Position numbers and translations under genes: made by a program. 56,363 nt of DNA from a virus. How positions within the stretch are numbered: position 1 is the stretch's first letter; every line of letters starts with the position of its first letter. Below the pieces are notes generated by a model that searched no databases, was not told where the DNA came from, and saw only the letters and a list, made by a program, of their open reading frames with translations. The stretch covers positions 1 to 56,363 of the IMG/VR virus record IMGVR_UViG_3300047373_000289; one strand, given 5' to 3'. Below, piece by piece: positions 16,228 through 24,034 of this stretch.

Positions 16228-16412
16228 ACGCTGTCAAATACAATAAAGGCGGGAAATTAAAAGTAAGTTCAGCTACTAAGGCTGTTCCTGCTCCTAGTGG
16301 GTTTCATTGGATGGAAGAAAGAGGTAGATACTTTCTCATGAAGGGAGATTACAAAGCTCATCCTGGGGCGGTAAAGGAAGCAAAGTTTAAATTGGTCGGT
16401 CATGAAAGCTAA
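16224..16412 (+). CDS. Small basic protein with KY..GG motif
   Basis: 62 residues. It opens with MNAVKYNKGGKLKVS, a KY..GG motif shared with the genes at 15711, 16402 and 32509. The remainder (PAPSGFHWMEERGRYFLMKG and a Lys-rich tail) is unrecognised. It overlaps the previous stop by 4 nt and the next start by 11 nt, so it is part of a tight cluster of tiny basic proteins. A virion or DNA-condensing role is a guess from composition. Confidence 0.65.
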   Translation: MNAVKYNKGGKLKVSSATKAVPAPSGFHWMEERGRYFLMKGDYKAHPGAVKEAKFKLVGHES

Positions 16413-16794
16413 AAAGAAGAAATTTCCAGATCTAACTGGAGACGGCAAAGTAACTCAGGCCGATATAGTTAGAGCTAGAATAGCGTCAACTAAAAAACAA
16501 AAAGCTATTGCACAGGCAATGGCAGGTGGAGCGGTTGTAGGGGTTTTAGGCGCTACGTCTAAAGTAAACCCAAAGGACTACCCTACAGCTTCTAAAAAGA
16601 AGTATAACAGCGGAGGGAAGGTGAAGTCTCGCGTGAACGAAGCGGGTAACTATACAAAACCTGGAATGCGTAAGCGTTTGTTTAACTCCATCAAAGCGGG
16701 ATCTAAAGGAGGAAACCCTGGTCAGTGGTCAGCAAGAAAAGCACAGCTTCTCGCTTCTAGATACAAGAAGGCTGGAGGGGGATACAAAAACTGA
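16402..16794 (+). CDS. Basic protein: EF-hand-like loop plus GSKGG-type domain (DUF5872-like)
   Basis: 130 residues with three visible parts. Residues about 9-22 (DLTGDGKVTQADIV) match a dockerin/EF-hand calcium loop. Residues about 38-53 are a hydrophobic Gly/Ala segment (MAGGAVVGVLGA). The C-terminal part holds KKYNSGGKV and then NYTKPGMRKRLFNSIKAGSK with GQWSARKAQLLA and YKKAGGGYK, a block I recall from the DUF5872 family of phage and giant-virus proteins. Function is unknown. It overlaps its neighbours by 11 nt and 1 nt. Confidence 0.65.
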   Translation: MKAKKKKFPDLTGDGKVTQADIVRARIASTKKQKAIAQAMAGGAVVGVLGATSKVNPKDYPTASKKKYNSGGKVKSRVNEAGNYTKPGMRKRLFNSIKAGSKGGNPGQWSARKAQLLASRYKKAGGGYKN

Positions 16795-17054
16795 TGCGTC
16801 TTAAGAAGTCACAGAAGAGCCTTAAGGACTGGGGTAGTCAGAAATGGATGACTTCAGGTACTCACGCTAACAAAAAAAGCGGCAAAGGCAAGGAGGTTAA
16901 ATCTGAAGGTAAGAGGCGATACCTCCCTAAGGCGGCTTGGGATGCACTATCATCAGGTGAAAAAGCAGCAACAAATAAAGCCAAGGCTAGCAGCAATAAG
17001 CAGTTCGTTTCTCAACCCAAGGCAATCAAGAAAAAGACCTCTAGATTCAGGTAA
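16794..17054 (+). CDS. Very basic conserved small phage protein
   Basis: 86 residues. It has the recurring marine-phage layout SLKDWGSQKWMTSG, then RRYLPKAAWDALSSGEKAAT, then KQFVSQPKAIKKKTSRFR. About a quarter of residues are Lys/Arg. It overlaps the previous stop (TGATG-type coupling). Homologous-looking proteins occur in phages and some giant viruses, with no assigned function as far as I recall. DNA condensation or internal head packing is plausible. It is the last gene before the promoter-like element at 17066. Confidence 0.65.
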   Translation: MRLKKSQKSLKDWGSQKWMTSGTHANKKSGKGKEVKSEGKRRYLPKAAWDALSSGEKAATNKAKASSNKQFVSQPKAIKKKTSRFR

Positions 17055-17065
17055 TAAATTATTGC

Positions 17066-17073
17066 TATATTTG
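17066..17073 (+). promoter_or_regulatory. Putative promoter before the decoration-protein pair
   Basis: TATATTTG followed by CA, 20 nt before ATG 17094. It matches TAnnTTTG. No TTG is seen at 19-21 nt upstream. Confidence 0.5.
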
Positions 17074-17093
17074 CATTCATATAACTAACACAA

Positions 17094-17498
17094 ATGGCTA
17101 CGACCACTGCAACACTAACACTTTCGAGCGGGGACCTTACGGGTGACGCTCTCGCGCTTTCATCAACTGCAACATTAACCAAAGCTGGCGTAACTACTGG
17201 TCTTGACGAGACTACAGGTGTTTCTAGAAAGACCTTCGGTACTGCACAGACAGCTTACAATCTTGTCGCAGCTGCTGATTACACTACCCCAATCGCCGCC
17301 AAGGTTTACATCAAAAACAACAGCACTACAGCTGCTGAGTTTGTAACTCTTGAGGTTGGAGCTTCTAACACGGTTATTGGTCGCTTGTATGCAGGCGATT
17401 GGACTTTGCTTCCTTGGGACGGAGCTAACGATATTGATATCGACACAAGCGCTGTAAACATGACTGTGGAGTACATGGTCATTTATGAAACTGTATAA
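17094..17498 (+). CDS. Putative capsid decoration/structural protein A
   Basis: 134 residues, beta-rich, no charged helices. The start (MATTTATLTLSSGDLTGDAL) aligns with that of the next gene (MATVRASLSLNSADVLTSAL), and both continue with ALS..A.LT, so they are tandem paralogues. The closing strands (VNMTVEYMVIYETV) fit an Ig-like or beta-sandwich fold. Codon choice is of the highly expressed type. Position before scaffold and capsid suggests a head decoration or fibre-base protein, by inference. Confidence 0.6.
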   Translation: MATTTATLTLSSGDLTGDALALSSTATLTKAGVTTGLDETTGVSRKTFGTAQTAYNLVAAADYTTPIAAKVYIKNNSTTAAEFVTLEVGASNTVIGRLYAGDWTLLPWDGANDIDIDTSAVNMTVEYMVIYETV

Positions 17499-17917
17499 TG
17501 GCAACGGTACGCGCATCACTCAGCCTGAATAGTGCTGACGTGCTTACGAGCGCGTTGGCCTTAAGCACGGTGGCTAACCTCACTTGCGATTCTGGTGCTT
17601 TAATCAGAGCCAAGGTAAAAGGCACCACCCATGATACTAATTCTCTACGTATTTACGCTGCCGATCAGTGCAGTGAAAGAGCCTACGTGTATGTCAAGAA
17701 TTTAGATTCGGAGCTTGAGCAATACGTTTATGTATACAACGACTCTGAGGCTGATGCGCTTGTAGCTAAGATCGGTGGTGGCGAATTTGCCTTTATTCCC
17801 GTTGCAGTGGATAAGGCTTTCGCGGTTTATGCTACAAAGGTAGACACGATGGTAGAGTATGGTGTATTTGGTAACGACAACTCAACTGTTCCGTTTACTG
17901 GAGCTGGAATAGATTAA
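17498..17917 (+). CDS. Putative capsid decoration/structural protein B (paralogue of A)
   Basis: 139 residues, paralogue of the preceding gene at the N-terminus and in overall strand order. It has strands RAYVYVKNLDSELEQYVYVY and GGGEFAFIPVAV, then VDTMVEYGVF, which parallels VNMTVEYMVI in protein A. Its start codon overlaps the previous stop (TAATG). Two cysteines (LTCDSG, DQCSE) are absent from the paralogue. Probably a second virion surface protein that arose by duplication. Confidence 0.6.
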   Translation: MATVRASLSLNSADVLTSALALSTVANLTCDSGALIRAKVKGTTHDTNSLRIYAADQCSERAYVYVKNLDSELEQYVYVYNDSEADALVAKIGGGEFAFIPVAVDKAFAVYATKVDTMVEYGVFGNDNSTVPFTGAGID

Positions 17918-17927
17918 TAAATAAGAC

Positions 17928-18209
17928 ATGGCACATCCTTCAGAAGCTTTACCTAAAAACATGTACATCCTTAACGGGACTAACGATCTTACACTAACTA
18001 ATGGTCGTCATGTTTTTGCTATATACAACCCAACCGCAGCAGCGGTTACAGTGGACATAACTGGTAGTTTATATACTTATCAGACTAATGCATACAAAGA
18101 GCTTTCAACAGAGACAACAGGATTCCCGATTCCTTCTGGAGGAACTCTTTACGGAAGGTTCACCAACGTGGGGTCTTCAGTCGCTAACGTAGTTTGCTAC
18201 GTGGCTTAA
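17928..18209 (+). CDS. Small beta-sandwich structural protein
   Basis: 93 residues made of short strands (NGRHVFAIYNPTAAAVTVDITG, SGGTLYGRFTNVGSS, NVVCYVA), like a minimal head-decoration or spike domain. It lies 10 nt after the paralogue pair, in the same transcription unit, and before the scaffold gene. No motif identifies a function. Virion surface protein is the best guess from context. Confidence 0.55.
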   Translation: MAHPSEALPKNMYILNGTNDLTLTNGRHVFAIYNPTAAAVTVDITGSLYTYQTNAYKELSTETTGFPIPSGGTLYGRFTNVGSSVANVVCYVA

Positions 18210-18233
18210 ATTGAACACAATTAATTAAATATA

Positions 18234-19343
18234 ATGGAACAAAATAACGAAACCATTGCAGGGTTTGAGGTCTTCAGTAACTCTGAGGACCTTGCTGCTT
18301 CTATGAGTAGCACACCAGAACAACCACAAGCCGAACAGGTAACGCCTGAACAGCCTACGGTAGAAGAGACTCCAACGCAAGAAACTCCTGTACAGGAGAT
18401 GCAGACGGAGCAACCAACACAAGAGAACGAGGTTCAGCAGGAAACTGCCGAGCCAACATCTGATACGGAGTATTCAGAAGGCGAACTCGAAGGAGCTGTT
18501 ATGGAATTTCTAAGCAACCGCTTGGGAAGGGAGATCAGTTCTTTTGATGAGTTTGAAAATACTCAACAAGCTGAAGCAAACGCCATTGACGAGCGTGTTG
18601 AAGCCATCGCGAAGTTCGTAGAGGAAACGGGCCGAGCACCAGAGGATTGGTTTAGGTATCAGTCATTGAATCCAGAAGGTATGGATGATATGACGGCTAT
18701 TCGCATTCAAATGGCGAATGAATACCCTAACCTATCTTATGATGAGCTAGACTTACTCGTTAACAGCAAGTACAAGATTGATCCAGACCTCAATACTGAG
18801 GGCGAGGTTCAGCTTGCACAACTACAGCTTAAAATTGATGGTGATAAAGCGCGTCGAGACATAGAAGGGATTAGAGGTAAATACTCTACCCCTGAAGCTG
18901 TCGAGTCAGCGCCTCAATCGCTTATCAATGACGAATGGGTGGCGGCAATGTCTAAGGAAGTTAACGATCTCACAGGTCTAGAGTTTGACCTAGGGAACGA
19001 GAAGACTTTCGAATTTGGCCTTGACGACAACTACAAGTCAGAACTAATAAATAAGAATGCTCGTCTTGACGAGTACTTCGACGATTACGTGCGAGAGGAC
19101 GGAAGCTGGGATTACGACCTGCTGTCTTCGCATAGGGCTTTGATTGATAACATTGACAAAATTGTCAAGTCTGTTTACACCCAAGGGTTGGGTGACGGTC
19201 AAAAAACTATCGTGAACACAGCGGCTAACGTATCTACGCAGACAACCCCTACCACGAATCAAAATCAACAATCTGACCCTTTAGCCGCTCAGCTAAAAAA
19301 CATTATGAGCGGTACTTCAGGTAAGATGACTTTTAACATCTAA
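18234..19343 (+). CDS. Scaffolding protein (putative)
   Basis: 369 residues, acidic. The N-terminal third (about 25-85) is a low-complexity Glu/Gln/Pro/Thr tract (EQPQAEQVTPEQPTVEETP). The middle is helical, with several coil-forming stretches (EGELEGAVMEFLSNRLGRE). The end is Gln/Asn-rich and closes with SGTSGKMTFNI. An acidic, helical, disordered-N protein placed directly before the major capsid gene is the classical scaffold profile. No protease motif is seen, and the window shows no clear prohead protease. Confidence 0.7.
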   Translation: MEQNNETIAGFEVFSNSEDLAASMSSTPEQPQAEQVTPEQPTVEETPTQETPVQEMQTEQPTQENEVQQETAEPTSDTEYSEGELEGAVMEFLSNRLGREISSFDEFENTQQAEANAIDERVEAIAKFVEETGRAPEDWFRYQSLNPEGMDDMTAIRIQMANEYPNLSYDELDLLVNSKYKIDPDLNTEGEVQLAQLQLKIDGDKARRDIEGIRGKYSTPEAVESAPQSLINDEWVAAMSKEVNDLTGLEFDLGNEKTFEFGLDDNYKSELINKNARLDEYFDDYVREDGSWDYDLLSSHRALIDNIDKIVKSVYTQGLGDGQKTIVNTAANVSTQTTPTTNQNQQSDPLAAQLKNIMSGTSGKMTFNI

Positions 19344-19356
19344 AAAATAGAAAATT

Positions 19357-20733
19357 ATGGCAAACTTAGGAACGGTGCCCTCACTTGACGGAGCACCAAA
19401 CAGATTTACATCAAGCCCAGAGAAATACGCAGCTCTCGGCGATCTTTTGAACGCTGCTGCGAGCGGAGTGAATGAATTGGGAAAACCCGACGTAAGCGAA
19501 CTCTTGGTTGAAACATACGGAGACCAAGGTATCACGGGCTTCTTGAAATTGACTGGCGCAATCACTGCTGCTGGTGCTTCTGATCAGATTGAATTCTACG
19601 AAGTAGGTCGTCGTCACAAGACGATTGCTTGGACTGCTGTTAGCTCTTCAACTGACGCGCATACATTGACCGTAACTGGTGACGTGGCTCAGAAGTACGA
19701 CGTTCTCATGGACGTTGCTACTGGTCTTAGATACCTCGTTCAGTCGGCTTCAAACAACTCTATTGTTGTTCACGGCTTGAATGACGGTTCTAGAACTCCA
19801 GCGTCAACTGGAACGTTCGTTGCGATCGGAAACATGTACCCACAGGGCAGCAACCAACCAGGATCCTTCATCGAGCCAGAAGTAAAAAGATACATTAATA
19901 CCTACGCTATTGTAAAAGATAGATTCCAGGTTAATGGATCTCAAGCTACTAACATCGGCTACGTAAACATCGGCAACGGCGATTACAGATGGTTTATGTA
20001 CGGTGAGCAAGAGGCTCGTAAGCGATTCATGGATAAGCGTGAGATGACCATGTTATTCGGTGAGTTGCATGATGGGACTGGCACAGGCGACTTGGGCACT
20101 GGCAACGATATCGCTGGTTCTGAAGGTTACATCACTGCTTTGGAGAGCAGAGGCATCAACGTTACTAATGCTAACGCTAACCCTCTCGATTCATTTGCTG
20201 AATTCGATGACATCATCTTGGAACTCGACAGACAAGGGGCTCCTTCTGAGTACGCTATGTACGTAAATAGAAAGCAAGACTTGGCTATCGACGATATGCT
20301 CGCTTCTGGTATTTCTACTGGTGTTACTGCTGGTTTGGCTGGACAGTTCGGTGCTTTCAACAACAGCGCTGATATGGCTGTGAAGCTCGGCTTTAAGTCG
20401 TTCACTCGCGGTGGTTACACCTTCCACAAGCACGACTGGAAGCTGTTGAATGACCCAACTTTGGTTGGTGCTTCAAACAAGTTCCAAGGTGTTATGTGTC
20501 CATTGACTCAAGTAACTGATGCTCGCTCTGGCATGAAAGCTCCAGCTTTGGAGATGAAGTACAAAGCGTCTAACGGCTACTCTCGTGAGATGGAGCACTG
20601 GGTAACTGGTGGTGGCGTATTGGGTCACAACAACAACGGAGATAATGGTGCTGACGTTGCTACGTTCCACTACCGATCTGAAGTTGCTTTGTTGACTCGT
20701 GCTGCAAACCAACACGTACTCATCAAGGGTTAA
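19357..20733 (+). CDS. Major capsid protein
   Basis: 458 residues. It follows the scaffold by 13 nt and uses the strongly biased codons (AAC, GGT, CGT, CTC) typical of the most expressed gene. The sequence is consistent with an HK97-fold shell protein: an N-arm, a beta-rich P-domain region (GDYRWFMYGEQEARKRFMDKR), a long helix (EFDDIILELDRQGAPSEYAMYV), and a C-terminal strand-rich part ending RAANQHVLIKG. The assignment rests on size, position and codon bias rather than a single motif. A UUCG terminator follows the next small gene. Confidence 0.85.
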   Translation: MANLGTVPSLDGAPNRFTSSPEKYAALGDLLNAAASGVNELGKPDVSELLVETYGDQGITGFLKLTGAITAAGASDQIEFYEVGRRHKTIAWTAVSSSTDAHTLTVTGDVAQKYDVLMDVATGLRYLVQSASNNSIVVHGLNDGSRTPASTGTFVAIGNMYPQGSNQPGSFIEPEVKRYINTYAIVKDRFQVNGSQATNIGYVNIGNGDYRWFMYGEQEARKRFMDKREMTMLFGELHDGTGTGDLGTGNDIAGSEGYITALESRGINVTNANANPLDSFAEFDDIILELDRQGAPSEYAMYVNRKQDLAIDDMLASGISTGVTAGLAGQFGAFNNSADMAVKLGFKSFTRGGYTFHKHDWKLLNDPTLVGASNKFQGVMCPLTQVTDARSGMKAPALEMKYKASNGYSREMEHWVTGGGVLGHNNNGDNGADVATFHYRSEVALLTRAANQHVLIKG

Positions 20734-20761
20734 TTGTTTAATCTTTAAATATTTAGAAGCG

Positions 20762-21043
20762 ATGATTAAATTTGTAAAAGGAGCGGGCTACTACTTTCCC
20801 GTAAACAATTTGCTTGGGATTGATGCTGCGACAGCTACTGTTGTTGACCTTCATTTCCCAACCCTTCAGGGTCTCCTGCAAGATGACAAGTTCGACGTAT
20901 CTGTAACCTCTGGTAAAGAAACGGCTGTTGCTGAAGCGTTGATTGAAGAAATCAACTTTGGCAAGCAGGTCGTGATCGACTGTGGTTCAGGTGGTGCGTT
21001 CGCAGATGTAGACGGTGCGGTTACTGTAACCGAGCACTCTTAA
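20762..21043 (+). CDS. Small head-associated protein
   Basis: 93 residues from ATG 20762. The in-frame extension to 20699 lies inside the capsid gene and is not protein-like. Beta-rich with strands VKGAGYYFPV, TATVVDLHFPT and KQVVIDCGSG. It lies 28 nt after the capsid gene and before a strong terminator, so it is probably made with the capsid. Possibly a capsid-associated or decoration protein. No family recognised. Confidence 0.65.
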   Translation: MIKFVKGAGYYFPVNNLLGIDAATATVVDLHFPTLQGLLQDDKFDVSVTSGKETAVAEALIEEINFGKQVVIDCGSGGAFADVDGAVTVTEHS

Positions 21044-21058
21044 TAACTAATGTGGTAT

Positions 21059-21083
21059 GGCGGGGGCTTCGGCCCCTGCTTTT
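21059..21083 (+). terminator. UUCG-loop terminator after the capsid genes
   Basis: Stem from 60-67 (GCGGGGGC) to 72-79 (GCCCCTGC) of the 21 kb block, closing a TTCG loop (21068-21071), followed by TTTT at 21080-21083. It marks the end of the capsid transcription unit and argues against a start for the next gene at 21057. Confidence 0.8.
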
Positions 21084-21104
21084 ACCCTCTTAAAAACGAG
21101 AAGA

Positions 21105-21719
21105 ATGATTAATACATTATTTGCAAGCAGTGGCTTGTCCACAAAGCTCACGTCTGAGGAGGTTTTCTTTATTGCTGATGCAGCAAAGAATAATCGTCTT
21201 CTTGGAATTAAGGCTGACGATACGAATGATGAACTTAAGATTTATTTCAAAGACAGCGGTAATACAGCGGCTAATGAAGTTCTTACTCTTGATACCGTCG
21301 ATGGTAAGGCAGAAACAGCAGTAGAAGATATTATCGACGCTTTGAATGCAATTCTTAAGAACAGTCAAGTAGTTAAAGCGACTGAAGGTCTAAATAGCGT
21401 AGATGGTGTGAATGGGGTTCAGATGCCTGCCTTTACGGTCACTAATACTGATGTCGCCATTAGCGCTACAGCAACAGATGACTTTACATTTACCTTAGGC
21501 TCTGCTACTATTGGATGTACTTTCTCTGCTGTTTTGACTATGGATGACGACAGTCATACATTTACTAAAACTGGAACTATTGCTACAGCTACTGACGCAA
21601 TTACTTTCGACAGTACAGACTTTAGCGCTGGCGCCGCGACTCTTGTTGTTACTCTGACTAATCCAAATCAGCCAGATGTAACCAGAGTTGTGTCTCAAGC
21701 AGCTACGATTACTTCGTAA
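21105..21719 (+). CDS. Ig-like (BIG-type) domain virion protein
   Basis: 204 residues from ATG 21105. The longer frame to 21057 would translate the terminator hairpin. N-terminal half: mixed helices and strands (ELKIYFKDSGNTAANEVLTLDTV, then AVEDIIDALNAILKN). C-terminal half (about 115-204): regular Thr/Ser/Ala-rich strands (TFTKTGTIATATDAITFDS, VVTLTNPNQPD) typical of bacterial Ig-like domains on phage heads or tails. Likely a virion surface protein. A GGCCC/GGGCC terminator follows. Confidence 0.6.
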   Translation: MINTLFASSGLSTKLTSEEVFFIADAAKNNRLLGIKADDTNDELKIYFKDSGNTAANEVLTLDTVDGKAETAVEDIIDALNAILKNSQVVKATEGLNSVDGVNGVQMPAFTVTNTDVAISATATDDFTFTLGSATIGCTFSAVLTMDDDSHTFTKTGTIATATDAITFDSTDFSAGAATLVVTLTNPNQPDVTRVVSQAATITS

Positions 21720-21741
21720 TCTTACTTCCATAGATGAAACT

Positions 21742-21760
21742 GGCCCTACGGGGCCTTTTT
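21742..21760 (+). terminator. Rho-independent terminator
   Basis: Stem GGCCC (21742-21746) with GGGCC (21751-21755), loop TACG, then TTTTT and a further T-rich run. It lies 20 nt after the stop of the Ig-like gene. A promoter-like element follows at 21770. Confidence 0.85.
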
Positions 21761-21769
21761 CTTTTTTCT

Positions 21770-21777
21770 TATATTTG
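21770..21777 (+). promoter_or_regulatory. Putative promoter before the 21799 gene
   Basis: TATATTTG followed by CA, 21 nt before ATG 21799 and directly after a terminator. It matches the Bacteroidetes -7 consensus. The upstream TTG is lacking. Confidence 0.5.
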
Positions 21778-21798
21778 CAGTAATTAATTTAATTTAAT

Positions 21799-22629
21799 AT
21801 GAATACACCAACTAAAAAGGCTCCTGGACGGCCTAAAAGAGTCCAACCCGACGCTCAAGTAGTGTCTCCTTCCCCAGCTAAAAAGAAGCCTTCTATCAAA
21901 AGAAAAGAGCGGGTAGAATCCAATAAGGAGTTTGAGATCCCCAAGAACGGAGGCGTTGTGTTCTTGCTTCCTCAAAAAGGAGTGACCGTTTACGATAACG
22001 ACAAAGACACAGTTAGAGAGATTCGATACTGCCCCAACGAGCCGTCTATCTATATGGATGAGCAAAGCCAAAACGCTCGTCGTGAGGCCGTCATCTTCAA
22101 TGAGGGTCGAATCTTTGTACCAAAAGATAAGCCTAACTTGCGCATGTTTCTTGAGGCTCATCCATTAAACATGGCAAACGGAGGACAGCTTTTCAAAGAG
22201 GTAGACAAGAAGGTAGAGGCTGAACAGGAGTTGAAGAAAGAGTTCTTGCAAAACGAGGCTATTATGATGGTTCGAGAAAAAAGCATCGAAGAGCTTCTCC
22301 CTGTAGCTATTTACTTTAACGTGAGTATTGACCAACCAACATCTGAGATTAGGTTTAACTTACTTCGGATTGCCAAAAAGAAGCCGTCTGAGTTTATAGA
22401 GGCTTTTGATTCACCTCAGGTTCAGGTGAGATCAACCGTAAAACAAGCTGCTGACTATCAAATAATCAATGTCAAAAAAGACGGCGTTTATTGGTTTGAC
22501 TCTAACGGGCTGATTGTATCTGTGCCTGTAGGTCAAGACCCACTAGATGTAATGGTTAGGTTCTGCCTAACAGAGAAAGGAGCTTCGGTTCTATCATCCT
22601 TAGAAGAAAAGCTAGAGCGTCTAGCATAA
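21799..22629 (+). CDS. Virion-associated protein with AT-hook-like N-terminus
   Basis: 276 residues. The first 40 are Lys/Pro/Arg-rich and contain KAPGRPKRVQ, an AT-hook-like GRP core that could touch the DNA minor groove. The body has a beta domain (GGVVFLLPQKGVTVYDNDKD, EIRYCPNEPSIYM) and helices (AEQELKKEFLQNEAIMMVRE). It is followed by a terminator and preceded by its own promoter. Position between capsid and tail-ring genes suggests a head-completion or genome-contact protein. This is inference, and no family is recognised. Confidence 0.6.
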   Translation: MNTPTKKAPGRPKRVQPDAQVVSPSPAKKKPSIKRKERVESNKEFEIPKNGGVVFLLPQKGVTVYDNDKDTVREIRYCPNEPSIYMDEQSQNARREAVIFNEGRIFVPKDKPNLRMFLEAHPLNMANGGQLFKEVDKKVEAEQELKKEFLQNEAIMMVREKSIEELLPVAIYFNVSIDQPTSEIRFNLLRIAKKKPSEFIEAFDSPQVQVRSTVKQAADYQIINVKKDGVYWFDSNGLIVSVPVGQDPLDVMVRFCLTEKGASVLSSLEEKLERLA

Positions 22630-22635
22630 AGAAAG

Positions 22636-22657
22636 GCCACCTTCGGGTGGCTTTTTT
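22636..22657 (+). terminator. UUCG-loop terminator
   Basis: Perfect 6-bp stem GCCACC (22636-22641) and GGTGGC (22646-22651) around TTCG, then six T. It begins 6 nt after the stop of the preceding gene. Confidence 0.9.
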
Positions 22658-22663
22658 GTTTCG

Positions 22664-22671
22664 TATATTTG
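22664..22671 (+). promoter_or_regulatory. Putative promoter, 4 nt from the start codon
   Basis: TATATTTG, then TTTC, then ATG at 22676. With Bacteroidetes transcripts starting about 5-8 nt after the -7 element, the mRNA would have almost no leader. Confidence 0.5.
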
Positions 22672-22675
22672 TTTC

Positions 22676-24004
22676 ATGGACAGAAAATTCTTCTTTTTCC
22701 GTAGGGAACCAGAGTCAGAGACTAGCACCTCTTTCTCAGACACAGGTGTGGGATTAAGTACTATCGCCATCCCTTCAGAAAACCTCACTTTTATTACAGC
22801 TGGCAAAAAGAAAGTAGTCTTTACGTTCAAGGATTGCAACGGCTTTGATGAGTCTACCCTTCAAGAGGGTGAGTCAATACCTAAAGCAAACATCACCGTA
22901 GCCTGTAAAGAGGGAGATGAGGCTGGGTTGATAGAGGATGTAATCAACTTTATGTCTAGAGACACAGCAAAGAATATCATGAAGTTTGATGTGGTAGAAG
23001 GTAAGTCTACGTTTGACAAGGCTGTAGTAGATACATTAGACGACGTGAGATCTATTATCCCTGCTTCACCAATTAAAACAACCACAAAGGAACTTGCTGT
23101 TGGCGATGAAGCTAAAAAGTTTCAGGGTACTATAGGTGAGATATTCTTCGGAGAGAACCTGCCAGAGTTGGATTACAACCACACAAGCATGGCTGATTTT
23201 GCACACAACGCGGTCTTTAGTTCATTCCCTAATAGAGGAACAGCTGGATCAGCCTATGATTTAAATCAAAGTCAAGGAAGCACAAGAATAAACGACCCGT
23301 CTGATACTAGCGGAGAATCTACTATGGCTAAAAAGGGTGTAAATATAGGAAGTATCAACTCATACAATCTAGCAAGCGAATTTACAATATCCAATGATTA
23401 CACCATTTATGCTGTCTTCAATACTAATGGCATAGCTACCAGTAGCGACTATGGTGTAGGCGCTCTTTATGGAGATTCGGCTGGAGAGGCTTTTGGTTTT
23501 GGCGCACGACCATCGAGCAGCGGACGGGTTACGTCAACAAATAAGGACTTTCACTTATCTAGAAATGTTTTCTGCGTTAGACACTCTGGTTTAAATGGAT
23601 ACCCAGCCTTTGTTGATACAACCTCAACTGCTGATGGAACAAAGTCTTTTGAGATTCCAGATCCAAACCCTACATCACCCTCGTACCAGCCTAATAACGT
23701 TTTTATAATTAGGAGGGACAAAGACTTCAATATGTATCTTCACAACAGAGATGGAGATATAGTAGCTAGAATACCAGCCGTCAACCCTAGCGGGGATCCA
23801 GTATTAGGTGGTAGTGTAACGGATTCTGGAATACCAGGAAGGACTGACGGAGACCTTGTGTTGAATGCTATAGGCGAGACTGGAGGCGTAAGCGTATCTG
23901 GGAAGGTTGTTTTGAATAGGTTTGGTGTTATAAACAGAGACATAGGGGCTAACGAGGCCGCTAACTTAGCCAATCAGCTATTCGCCTTATACCGAGGTAA
24001 ATAA
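22676..24004 (+). CDS. Virion protein with C-terminal LamG-like domain
   Basis: 442 residues. The N-terminal domain (about 20-150) has strands STIAIPSENLTFITAG and KKKVVFTFKDCNG, then a helix, and may dock to the particle. From about 165 onward it reads as a LamG/ConA-like jelly roll: FTISNDYTIYAVFNTNG, RNVFCVRHSG, and the closing VVLNRFGVINRDIGANEAANLANQLFALYRG. It would bind a surface sugar or act as a spike. It lies between head and tail genes, away from the main lectin block. The start codon is only 4 nt from a -7 element and no other Met is near. Confidence 0.6.
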   Translation: MDRKFFFFRREPESETSTSFSDTGVGLSTIAIPSENLTFITAGKKKVVFTFKDCNGFDESTLQEGESIPKANITVACKEGDEAGLIEDVINFMSRDTAKNIMKFDVVEGKSTFDKAVVDTLDDVRSIIPASPIKTTTKELAVGDEAKKFQGTIGEIFFGENLPELDYNHTSMADFAHNAVFSSFPNRGTAGSAYDLNQSQGSTRINDPSDTSGESTMAKKGVNIGSINSYNLASEFTISNDYTIYAVFNTNGIATSSDYGVGALYGDSAGEAFGFGARPSSSGRVTSTNKDFHLSRNVFCVRHSGLNGYPAFVDTTSTADGTKSFEIPDPNPTSPSYQPNNVFIIRRDKDFNMYLHNRDGDIVARIPAVNPSGDPVLGGSVTDSGIPGRTDGDLVLNAIGETGGVSVSGKVVLNRFGVINRDIGANEAANLANQLFALYRGK

Positions 24005-24022
24005 CAGCCTATTTGTTTTTCG

Positions 24023-24030
24023 TATATTTG
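24023..24030 (+). promoter_or_regulatory. Putative promoter, 4 nt from the start codon
   Basis: TATATTTG, then TTTT, then ATG at 24035. The same element and spacing as at 22664 (both preceded by TTCG), so the arrangement is unlikely to be chance. Confidence 0.5.
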
Positions 24031-24034
24031 TTTT

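Noticed and set aside
20127-20405. Minus-strand ORFs opposite the major capsid gene
   Set aside because: Several long antisense frames arise from the biased codons of the capsid gene. None has a promoter or overlap-coupled neighbour.
21057-21104. Start of the Ig-like gene at 21057
   Set aside because: The first codons would translate the UUCG terminator. ATG 21105 follows an A-rich leader and gives a natural N-terminus.
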